From Holothuria scabra (Eukaryota > Echinodermata > Holothuroidea > Aspidochirotida > Holothuriidae): DNA of 64,000 bases. A program made the translations under genes and the position numbers. The stretch is from assembly GCA_037179385.1 (NCBI GenBank), contig CM074190.1:7330284-7394283 (forward strand), written 5' to 3'. The notes under the pieces are model-generated. The model had not been told where the DNA came from. It searched no databases and saw only the letters and a program-made list of their open reading frames with translations. Positions within the stretch are counted from its first letter, which is position 1; each line of letters begins with the position of its first letter. Below are positions 21,761-31,475 of this stretch, one piece after another.

Positions 21761-22211
21761 GCAGCGACTGAGAAGGTCCAGTGGAAGAGCTTAGAAACGT
21801 TTATCAGAGGGGAGGGAATATCTTGCAGGGCACGTTAAAGCAAGATGATAAAAACCTAAAACGGGGGCATATACTTCATTTAAGTCAACCTCAAAATAAA
21901 GTGATTAAACACCTGCAAATACCCTTCACTTCAGGCTATTCATCTTCATATGGTCATATGCAATTTTGGTCAGTCGGGGAGAAGGCGGAGTGAGCGGTCG
22001 TCCCCTGACTACATGGAAGCTCCTCTGGTGAGAAAACCCGTCCTCTCTCACAAGTAACGAAGTATGTTAAACTCTTGGCATGTCGCAATGAAACGAGATA
22101 TAGAGGTAGTATGAGACGAAGTAAGTAATCTACAGCTCCAGTAAAGGTGCACATGAAGTGGGCAGCAATGTAAAACCTAAGGCCTACTTAGCTTTGTTGC
22201 TGCATGAGGTA

Positions 22212-22508
22212 TTACAAAATCGAGGTATAATACCCCAGGTACAAGCGTAATTTAGGCCTAGATGGGAACTGGATATCTCCGCCGTTAGAATAGCAACCGT
22301 CGTGTCTAAATGATATCCCACGGTCCTCTCGAATCTTCATGCAGCTGCGGGTAAGTGTGCAAACCGGATTATACTGAAAAGTGTATCGCAACGTGTCATG
22401 CAAATTATCACAATACCAATTATGATTGGGACGAATTAAGGCATTATAATTCCTCCATCCGTCGATTGCGTCCTTTAATTGATGTGTTAGTTTCACATGA
22501 GGAGCTAC
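22212..22508 (-). CDS. Exon-like open stretch, cysteine-containing, unknown
   Basis: On the minus strand an acceptor-like CCTGCTACGCAG precedes an open frame of 98 codons starting GTAGCTCCTCATGTG and ending in TAA at 22212-22214. The product reads like a real extracellular domain. It has GWRNYNAL, HNWYCDNLHDTLRYTFQYNP, VCTLTRSC and RHDGCYSNGGD, giving four cysteines, several aromatics and GC-rich third positions. A possible internal donor lies near the 3' end (CTGGGGTATT). I recognise no family and no partner exons nearby. It may be a terminal exon, a relic or chance. Confidence 0.25.
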   Translation of the reverse strand, partial: VAPHVKLTHQLKDAIDGWRNYNALIRPNHNWYCDNLHDTLRYTFQYNPVCTLTRSCMKIREDRGISFRHDGCYSNGGDIQFPSRPKLRLYLGYYTSIL

Positions 22509-23142
22509 CTGCGTAGCAGGCTGTACGGCATATACCCTTTTTCAGTCATATCCCTTGGTTTTGGACGCTAAGAAGCTGAGAAAACCACCGTCCGCTCCAC
22601 GGGGTACACGAGGAGCTGAAAACACATTGCAACTGGTCAGTACATCAAATACCATACAAATGAGTGAAATGTAACATACCGGTTCAAGGAAATATGGTAA
22701 AGTCAATTTGAAATCAAAATTTTTAAGGGTCTTATTGAGGAATGGAAATTTCTACTTGATTTTAAATGAAAGAGGTAGCCAAGTAACTTGCTTTGGTCAA
22801 AATTTTAGCAAGTTGTCAAACAGGACAAAATATGAATAAAGTATCCACGGCAAACTACAATGATGAAACATAAACATCTAAGATTTGGTAGTGACACTGC
22901 TCTTTTTATGAAAGAATCATGATAGATAAATATTTTCGTGGGGAGGACAGACGACTCTTTCGGCAGTTTAATCAATCCCAACCCAGACTATTGGAAGTGA
23001 TTTAAAACAACCCTCTTGGCAAATAGTAGAACTTAATATTTTGTTTAATGTTATTTACATTTTATTTGTTTAGGAAATATGTAAAATTGGGAAGTATAGT
23101 ACAACAGACGTCCCAGTTCTGTTGTTAACGACGGCGAATGTT
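22509..23142. other. Intergenic, nothing recognised
   Basis: AT-rich spacer ending at the M1 element. Confidence 0.5.
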
Positions 23143-23450
23143 TTAAAGGCAATCAACTCTCACCCCAAACTATAATTTTAGTAGTAGGCCTAGTCCACAG
23201 AAATTCTCAATTGGCACAGCTCCCTGACTGACAGAAAGTTAAAAATGAATAGTGACTGTAGCTAATATCACTCACCATGTACTGTACTGATAATATTTCA
23301 TTACATATTGTTGTCTTGTACGCCCACCCTGAAACAATAAACTGAGATTATGTCTGGACGAAGATCAGTTTTAAACAGTTTTAAGGAGGGACTTAAACAA
23401 GTAGGCAAGGATAATTGGAACTGTTTGGGGTGAGAATATTAGACCGTTAC
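23143..23450 (-). mobile_element. TTAA MITE M1
   Basis: The left end TTAAAGGCAATCAACTCTCA, then CCCCAAAC, and the right end GTTTGGGGTGAGAATATTAG, then ACCG, are inverted repeats. The internal sequence (ACCCTGAAACAATAAACTGA) matches the other M1 copies in reverse. Flanks are TTAA on the left and TTAC on the right. Confidence 0.8.
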
Positions 23451-23687
23451 CTTTTAGTATAGTGCATACATTAAGAAGTCGCTAGAGATGTCACGTGATT
23501 TCCTTCCAGTTGTGATGTACATAGAACCTTACAAATCCGACTCGTCCTGTCATAGTACACACGAATCTTGTTACCAAGTGATCTTTAGATTTGTCGGCCA
23601 CTTTTCAGGGTCCACCATCTCATTTCTTTTTTATCTCATCGCTCCGTGAGGAGGATGAGATATTGTAGTCACTTTGAAATCGCAATG

Positions 23688-24600
23688 GTTGCCATGGTAA
23701 CGGTAAATTTCCCCAGGTTACTAGTCTCGAGGTCTAACCCATGGTGAGGTACCCAGGGGCGACTGAAGGTCCAGGGCTGAGAGAGGGGTCAAAACCTGTC
23801 CGTGTGTGTGTGTGTGTTGGTGGGTGAGTGTGTGTGTGGGTGGGTGTGTGTGTGTGTCCAATTTTGATTTCCTAATATCTCGTAAACGGCTGGGCCGATT
23901 TTCTTCAAAGTCGGTAGGATGGTACTTCAGGTGGAACAATTGCATTTTAATACTCAACCGGAAGTGAAGGTCAAAGGTCAAATTTAGTGAAATCACATTT
24001 TCTGCTATATTTGCAAAACGAAAGGCTCTCCTGACACGAAACTTCACACATATGATGATTGCATCTAGACCTACCAAAATATGTGGTTGCCATAGCAACA
24101 GAGGTCAAAGGTCAAGTGGTAGAGTGGAACAAAAATTTTCAAGTTATAATTTGTTCGTAAAACAACGTTTTTGTCCCTCAAACTCCTCCTAGTGGGCTGG
24201 ACCGATTCTTTTCAAAATTGGTAGGTGGGTACCCCAGGGTGGGAACTTGTGTCTCCCAGACCCTCGGAAGAAAAGGTCAAAGGTCACATTTTGCAAAAAA
24301 AAAACACTTTTTTCCTGTTTTGTACTAAAACTTCAAAAGAAAACCTTCATTTTACATTAAACTTCAAAAGTATAATAGAGTAGACTAGTTCTACCAAAAT
24401 ATGTAGTTTCCATGGCAACCAATGTCAAAGGTCACGTGACAGGGGGTCACATACTTTTTTTTATTTACTTTAACTCTTAACGGACGCATCTCACAAGTCT
24501 GAAAGTTTAAGTGTAATAGCCTAGGCATGATATACTGTAAGTTGTACCGATATGTGTGGTTGTTATGGCAACCAAGGACATATTTCACTTTACAGATTGT
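23688..24600 (+). repeat. Repeat carrying DR1 and X-box motifs
   Basis: At least two diverged units of roughly 300 bp. Each has a GGCTGGGCCGATTTTCTTCA or GGCTGGACCGATTC block, then AGGTCAAAGGTCA, then CTACCAAAATATGT followed by an X-box-like sequence. Perfect DR1 sites: 23968-23980, 24102-24114, 24274-24286. X-box-like sites: 23688-23701 (GTTGCCATGGTAAC), 24086-24099 (GTTGCCATAGCAAC), 24406-24420 and 24559-24573. Known: DR1 binds RXR heterodimers and HNF4; X-boxes bind RFX factors. Whether any site here is used is inference. Confidence 0.7.
23801..23860. repeat. (TG)n microsatellite
   Basis: TG dinucleotide array with TGGGTGGG interruptions, at the left side of the DR1/X-box repeat. Confidence 0.95.
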
Positions 24601-24606
24601 CAAAGG

Positions 24607-25506
24607 TTAAAGTGGGCATGACACGGCCACAAAAACTTTTATGTATTGCAAGATTAGATACAGTATTTTACAAATATCACCTCACACCCCATTAAAAACC
24701 CGTACAATTCGGCATAAATGATATTCGAAGGAAAACTGCGTTCAAAATCAAATTTCGAAAAATGCCGCAACAGCTCACCTGACTTTTATGACGCAATTGG
24801 CGGCACAAACCCCGCCCTACGGCGCGCATCTAGATGTGGAACTAATGTAACGTTCGGTAAAGTTATCTTATCTTAGCAACCTCATGAAAACGATTGCATC
24901 ACAATACAGAGTCAAACATACAGAGCGAAAGGCACAGACCATGGTGGGGATTCGGAGCAAATCATTGGCCAATATGTTCGCGTGTATATGCGCGCGGGTA
25001 AAAAAAGTTTTGTTTTTGTGCAAGAAAGACGCGGTTCGGTCGCTATAAAAACAGCTATGAATATGTCTGGCAGACCACAACAAGCGCCTCCCCACTACGA
25101 GCGCGTCTTTATTGTATGGGCTGTTTGATGAAGATGCTATTGCGAATACTAAGCAGTCACCGCGCAGTGCACAATTCACATGTAGTCAGTGGCCACGCTC
25201 ACCGCTATCGGAGCACCGGTGTTTGCAATTATGTTTGCGCTAACACGCGTTACCATGCACATGATTCGATGATTGTGAGCTCTCTGGTACAGTGTTGCTA
25301 ACCGTGCCTCCAATGACGTCACCATTTTGAGACGCGTTCACATACGTTTTTCCGCTTTCGAATTTCAAATGGTCTGAGCCTGGCCTGTAATTGGGAATTC
25401 AAAACGTCGTATTTCGGTATTTATGGACATAATTTACTCTATGTCAAGGTATACCCAAAGAACAGTTACCGAGGAACTTACTTTGGCCGTGTCATGCCCA
25501 CTTTAA
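24607..25506. mobile_element. TTAA-flanked non-autonomous DNA element M3
   Basis: The terminal repeats AGTGGGCATGACACGGCCA (24611 on) and TGGCCGTGTCATGCCCACT (to 25502) are perfect over 19 bp and flanked by TTAA on both sides. The 892-bp body is GC-richer than its surroundings and contains a TATAAAAA at about 25044 and open frames on both strands (24868-25179 minus, 103 codons; 25116-25301 plus), none with a transposase signature. TTAA target use fits piggyBac-type elements, but the termini lack the usual CCC start, so the superfamily is open. Confidence 0.85.
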
Positions 25507-26894
25507 TGTTTTGTAACTACATTAGCCTATTTTTCATCATTTTATATAAATAGGCTAGACTTCTAGGTTAGTACTACTTCGTAGTAGCAGTCTCGTCTTC
25601 ACAACTCAAATTCTTTTTTCACTAGCTTGCATGCTGCAGTGACATTTTTAAGTTTCTGCTCGCACTTCACTTTGATAGCCCTTATATCTAGAGTGTTCTC
25701 GTATGGTCTACGCAGACAGTTGTTTTCACTCCAAAGTTACTGTAACTATAGGCCTAGTAGTATGAAAGTTAAAGTCAAACCTATGGCTAGACTTGAAATC
25801 TCAAGCTGGTTAACAGTATGTAGGCTAGGTCTGGGGCTAAACCTACGCCATTCATAGGCTTGAGTTATAACCCAAGATATGAAACTGTGGGTGACTAACA
25901 TTAGGTTAGGCATAGGGCCTACCTATCTTACATATTAGTGCCCTTAATTTCCTTACCATGGGCTAGGATTGGCCACAGGCCAGTACGCAGAAAAGGTTTG
26001 TGCGTCGCCCGGAAATCTTCTAACGCCACACGTTCAACATCGCGCACACGCCCAGTTTTTTAATTGAGACGAACTTGATGTGCATATCAGCTCGACACAC
26101 ATGAAGTTTGCCGTCGCGTCAAAATGGAGAATACGCCCAGCTAGCGCCTGAATAGTTGAATTACGAGCGCCTGAATAATAACAATTACGCACTCGAAAGC
26201 GTCTTACTCTTATAATCGTTGCGTCCATATCTAATCGTATCAGTTTAGTGTAACAGCCAAGCTCGCTGTTTTTTCATAGTGCTGCAAGGGGATAACAGCA
26301 TTTTAAAAAATAAATTTGTTCCAAAATCTTAGATAGGCCTACTGGTTTAAAAGGGCAAGCGTTACAAAGATTGGGTAGACTATCTCTCCAGTTCTTATAT
26401 AATCCAGTGTCAGAATTTAAATATCCAAATGATGTTTTTTGGAATAAGGGGTGCGCCTGTTTTGATTGGTCTGTGCCATATTCTTTCCCCGCTCTATCTT
26501 ACCAAAAAAAAAAAAAAAACCCGTCCCTTGGAACGAAAAAATATCGCTTCCCTCTGACTTCAAGATTGTGGCATTAAGTTTTAGTATGGTAATATTTGTC
26601 AATGACATTCTACTGTAGCATAACATTCAGCACAGATAAAACTTCTAGCTCATACATAGTTCAAGTTCTGTAACCAACTTGCGCACATGTTAGCGATTAG
26701 ATATGCAACTCCGTGGATTGCCCTCGTTTGTTTTTTTCGTCTAAATAATGTACCATGAATCGTTGCATTCATTTCAAAACCTGATTTTTTTTCTTTACGC
26801 GTCTCGACCTTTTGGTTAAGATCATGTGTAGTATCTGTTCTTTTCAGCCAGTCTAGAATAAAGCAATACATGACAGACCAATGATGTAAATGAT
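25507..26894. other. Intergenic; small tandem repeat
   Basis: CpG-containing sequence without a recognisable gene. At about 26140-26190 AGCGCCTGAATA with an ATTACG end is repeated twice in tandem with a period of about 24 bp. A poly-A run of 16 lies near 26504-26519. Confidence 0.45.
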
Positions 26895-27015
26895 CTGAGG
26901 GCCGTGAGGTTGGTCAAGTGTTGTCCTTCAGTGGATGTATAGCTTCTTTAGGAAGTAAGTTGGTTTCGCCGAACGGCCCTTTGCCAGAGAGTCGGGAGGA
27001 CTTAAGAAAAAGAAT
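26895..27015 (+). repeat. Repeat R2a, copy 2
   Basis: GCCGTGAGGTTGGTCAAGTG, CTTCAGTGGATGTA, CGCCGAACGGCCCTTTGCC and GGAGGACTTAAG match the minus strand of 12000-12122. A short partial echo (GTCAGAGGGTCGGGGGACTT) follows at 27031-27050. Confidence 0.7.
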
Positions 27016-27132
27016 AACCGAACTGTTCTTCGTCAGAGGGTCGGGGGACTTTAGAAACAGTATCTTTACCTAATTTATGGGGATATCGAGCTGTTTGCAG
27101 CCATTCGGGATACTTGTAATTAATTTGATTAC

Positions 27133-27265
27133 TATAATTAGGGGGCAATGCGCACTGTTGAACAAGGAATTTCCTAACCGGCTAACGATAGCCTTAATAC
27201 CTATCCTAATCCCAAACCCTTACAAAGAATACAACCGATACAATACAACGGCAACATCCAATCAA
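27133..27265 (+). repeat. Repeat R2b, copy 2
   Basis: AATTAGGGGGCAATGCG, AACAAGGAATTTCCTAAC and CGATACAATACAACGGCAAC match 12405-12507 in the same orientation. Confidence 0.7.
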
Positions 27266-27926
27266 GAAACTTCTTGTTATAACAGTGCACATCTACCTAC
27301 AATTAAGGCTGATGGACCACATCAATTTCTCACCATTACTTGACAGTCGGGTTCGTCTATGTGAGGACTATTATGGTATATGAGTATCACGTCTGTCTGA
27401 TTATCAAAAATGAAAGATTGAAATACCGCTATTCGGACCCGAATCTATGAAGTATTATAACCCGTTTTTTCATCATGTTTAAGAAGTACATTATGAACAA
27501 GCAAAAAATTACTACAGTCAGGGGTTGAGTCATTGAGTATAAATGTCAATCTGCGAGATGTTGACATAGAAACTGTTGTAATAGTGTTCTCAAGATTGTG
27601 TTTTCTTGTACAACTTCCCTTTCTGTATCAACTATTAAGTGAAAAGTGCAATTTTGAAGTAGCAATGCCAGCTTGAACTGACTTGAAAGACATATTAAAC
27701 TGTACATTCCATAAATAGAGAGGAGTCACATAAAGTTCTGATAAAACACCACGCTGCACGTCTTTATTTAGAGTAGGCCTACGTAATAGTTTCTTTGTAT
27801 CAAAAATAGCCAAATTTTGGACGAGGTATTTTGAGGACGGAGTAGAAAATCTTTTGAAGTTATCTGGGAAATTTCATAATCGCCACGGGGTCCTTTTCAA
27901 CTTAAATGGAGTACACAGTTTTTTGC

Positions 27927-28211
27927 TTAAAGACCCGTTTCTCTCACCCCAAACAGTACCAAAAGCCCCTCCCACAATTGTCTGAAATTCATCCTCATCC
28001 AGACACAATCTCAGTTTATTGCTTCAGGGTGAGTACAGAAAAACTCAATTTATATAATCAAAACACTCTCAGTACCGTACATCCTGTGTAATATAAGCTT
28101 TGGCACTCTGCATTGTTTGAAGTAGCTGTCAGTCAAAGAGCTGAGCCAATTGAGAATTTCGGTACCCGGGTACCAAAACTGTAGTTTGGGGTGAGAGGTT
28201 TGGCCCTTTAA
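27927..28211 (+). mobile_element. TTAA MITE M1, intact ends
   Basis: TTAA at 27927-27930 and 28208-28211 flank a 277-bp element with inverted ends AGACCCGTTTCTCTCACCCC and GGGGTGAGAGGTTTGGCCCT. The interior (AATCTCAGTTTATTGCTTCA) is shared with all M1 copies. Its right TTAA is also the first base block of repeat R1 copy 3. Confidence 0.9.
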
Positions 28212-28742
28212 AGTGGAAGTTTAAGCAGAAATTAAATTTTAATATGTGAAAAATGAACCAATTCTGCACAATTTCCGTTAAAATCGGACAGGTATTCTCG
28301 AGATATCAGTAAATGAAGTTACTAGATATGTGTTCCAAGGCTAACTTCAGGACAGCAGATGTTATATCACTTCCTTACATTGACAAGAAATGCTTTGTTT
28401 TTCAGACTAATGTGTTTGCATTGAAGTTAATTAGAATAGGATCTCCCTGTGGGGAATGCAAAGTTTGTAAAGTTCGCACGCCACTTATGCACTCACATTC
28501 TGACAATATGTGACTTTTAGGAGAAAATTGTCTGTAAAAGTTAAACACAAACAAAAACCTCTCCATTAATGTAAGGATGTGATGCCTTATGTACTTGCTT
28601 CAAGTTACCTTTTCATTGAAAATGTGACCACTTGCTCATATTTTGAGAACCACTTACCGGATTTCAATGTAAATTTCGCCAACATACTAACGATACGAGT
28701 CCATCTATTATATCTAAACTTCTGTGACCTTTGACCCTTCTT
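28212..28742 (+). repeat. Repeat R1, copy 3
   Basis: AGTGGAAGTTTAAGCAGAAA, TCGAGATATCAGTAAATGAA and GACAAGAAATGCTTTG match copies 1 and 2. It ends near TGACCTTTGACCC, which on the minus strand is a DR1-type site. Confidence 0.75.
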
Positions 28743-30153
28743 CGAAATCTGTCTACCGTACATGCACCGTTCATATATACACATAAAAGTAGAGAATAAA
28801 TTTAGTCACTTAGTTGTGACAATCACGCAAACAAATCCGGAAGTTTCTTTTTGTTTTCTCTGCGGTACGGGGTTTTTGTAAATGCCCGGTTCAAGCATTG
28901 CTTTTCCTGGTGACATGGGATAAAATTATTCGCAATTCCATGTTCCGAAAATAGTTACAAATATTGGAAGATACTTCCTAAGGGTGGAAACGTGTTTTCC
29001 GTGACACTGACTCCCTGTGGTTGGTAAAGAATACCGAGAAGACATTTCACACCGCAGAGGATATTTTTCGCGGCGATTTCGAAAACTTTTTTTCTGTGGA
29101 GTTCCAGTCTCAGTCTTTTTCTCTCAATGGTCTGTTGGCGATATAGTAATTGGTTTTACGCCCATTTACCTGAACACTAGCGCCGGTCCAATACGACTGC
29201 ACATTCATGCAGCCTTCAAACTTGTTCACGCTTGATTTTTTCCTTGTGGGCTGTCGCCTCCCAGACCCACACCTCAAACGACAGTAACGTCGTCCCATTC
29301 GTTACATAACAATACACCTTAATCACATTGCAAAGTACTGAAGGGGAGATATACCTTTCAGGGGGAAAAGTGCTTTCTTAGGGGCGGGGTGCTTTCTTAG
29401 GGTGCGAAATGTATTATGTATTAAAAGGTCTTTAAGCGAATCTACTAACAACTGCTCGAAAGAGGCGACTATTTCTCTGACGCGAGGTCCCCCTTCTCCC
29501 ACTCCTTTTGGCTACAAACGGGCACGGTGACAAGCATGAGGAGCGACAATCGTCATGCGAAGAGAGAGTCAATACACCGTAACCTTATCCTGGATTTCAA
29601 AAGTTAGTTCATTAGATGAGGTTTTACGTCTCAGTCTGTAACAATTCTCAAAAGAAAGTTTGGTGGATATGTGCAACATGAGAGTGACGTGTATCAAAGT
29701 GGTCTCGTTGGATGCTCTAGTTATTTGCAACCACAACGCATCGGCTGTGACACGCACGTAACACTAGGTTCCCTTCCTCTATGCTCCTTTACCTCCCAGT
29801 AGTAGATTTTGGAGTTTTTAATGACAGAACTGTAGAGGTTACATATACTATACAATGGACGAAAATTGACCAGTCATAAATAAGACAAGCTTTAAAGAGG
29901 ATCGCGATTAACTATAACTTAATTGAGGATAGCTATTAAAAGAATCTGTATGAAATCTCCATTTTATAAAATGACAGATGACATTTACAACTGGTCTTGC
30001 GGACGTCCGCATTTCGATACCAAGGAGCAACACTTTTCATTGATCAAAGCGGGATTTTTTTCTGTTTCCCCCAAAACTTAATTTCCAAATTTGGGCGGTT
30101 TTACATGAGTTTGGCCAAGAATTTGCAATGGGACGAAACACGCAGGACGAAGC
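28743..30153. other. Intergenic, nothing firm
   Basis: GTGCTTTCTTAGGGG occurs twice in tandem at about 29370-29402. A short SINE-tail-like piece (TTAGATGAGGTTTTACGTCT) is at 29614-29633. No gene recognised. Confidence 0.45.
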
Positions 30154-30163
30154 TTGCGTGATA

Positions 30164-31465
30164 TGGCACGTCAAAAGGCTCACCGCATATGATGATGTAC
30201 TAAAATTATACGTTCATGTACCAAAAATATACGATGATGTTCTAACTTCATACGATCATGATGTAAATTTACACCATCATGTGCTAAAACCATAAGTTCA
30301 TCATGTTAAAGGGTTACGATGTACACGTAAAAATACACGTTGTACATCTAAAAAACATGTACATGTAAAAATGTATGATCAGCATGTTGTAATTGCCCCT
30401 TCCGCATGCCATACTGAGTGAGCCTTTCGGCGTACCAGAAGTCCGCCGACAGGCTCACTGACATACGATGATCATCTAAACTCATGTGATGTAGTAAAAG
30501 TACACGTTCATGTACCAACTGCTTACGATGATATACACTGAATGATTACGATGATGTACTGATTTCATACGTTCATGTACTGATTCCATACGTACATGTA
30601 CTGATTGCATACGTACATGTGCTGAATTCATACGATCATGTACTAAATGGAAACGTTCATGTACCGAAGGGATCCATGTGGGTATCGAATGGTAATAGCC
30701 GAGCCCCTGTCAATACTAAGGGCCCAAAGAATTAATATTGAAGCTACGACCTGTGAAAGTTTTGATCCGTTTGGAAATTTCGATGGTTCATTGCATTAAA
30801 TCCACTAAAGAGAACTACAAGCCTTTTTTTTTTCTTGTTTCCGTGACATAAAATGGCCCAGGGGTCTCACAGCAAATTATTGGCCCTGTTGATAGAGAAA
30901 CTTTGTTCAAGAACCGGAAGTATCATTAGGTCCATTGGCGACGGGTAGGCCTGGACATTCACTTGACATGACAAGTTGAAGTATTAACGGTCAAAATGCA
31001 TTGCAGCATGGTAGAAGATCGAAAGTTTTGGGCCTAGGGCCACATTGTGGCCAAAAAGGCATCGAACACCATAAGAAACATTGAAGTGTATATCATCGTA
31101 AGCAGTTAGTACATGAACGTGTACTTTTCTATAATATCACATGAGTTTAGATGACCATCGTATGTCGGTGAGCCTTTCAGCGGACTTATGGTACGCCGAA
31201 AGGCTCACACAGTATGGCATGCGGAAGGGGCAATTATAACATGCTGATCATACATTTTTACATGTACAACATGTGTTTTTAGACGCACAACGTGTATTTT
31301 TAAGTGTACATCGTAACATTTAACATGATGAACTTATGGTTTTAGTATATGATGGTGTAAATTTACATCATGATCGTATGAAGTTATTACGTCATCGTAG
31401 ATTTTTGGTACATGAACGTATAATTTTAGTATATCATCATATGCGGTGAGCCTTTTGGAGTGCCA
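30164..31465. mobile_element. Large foldback element, ~375-bp inverted arms
   Basis: The left arm 30164-30538 and right arm 31089-31465 are imperfect reverse complements across their whole length, separated by about 550 bp. The outer ends are TGGCACGTCAAAAGGCTCAC and, reverse complemented, TGGCACTCCAAAAGGCTCAC. Flanks TTGCGTGATA (30154-30163) and TTGCGTGGAA (31466-31475) agree at 8 of 10 bases, a possible target duplication. GGCTCAC/GTGAGCC recurs inside each arm, so each arm itself ends in small inverted repeats. The interior at 30540-30665 has ATACGTTCATGTAC-type motifs about every 24 bp. No coding sequence. Long arms and an 8-10-bp duplication would fit a Mutator-like or hAT-like relic. 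Confidence 0.85.
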
Positions 31466-31475
31466 TTGCGTGGAA

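Noticed and set aside
23721..24098. 125-codon minus-strand frame
   Set aside because: It crosses the TG microsatellite and the DR1/X-box repeat; the open frame is a by-product of repeat sequence.
29110..29298. Laminin-G-like fragment (KFEGCMN...VNGRK)
   Set aside because: The similarity is a few residues long, has no splice context, and the opposite strand is open over most of the same stretch.
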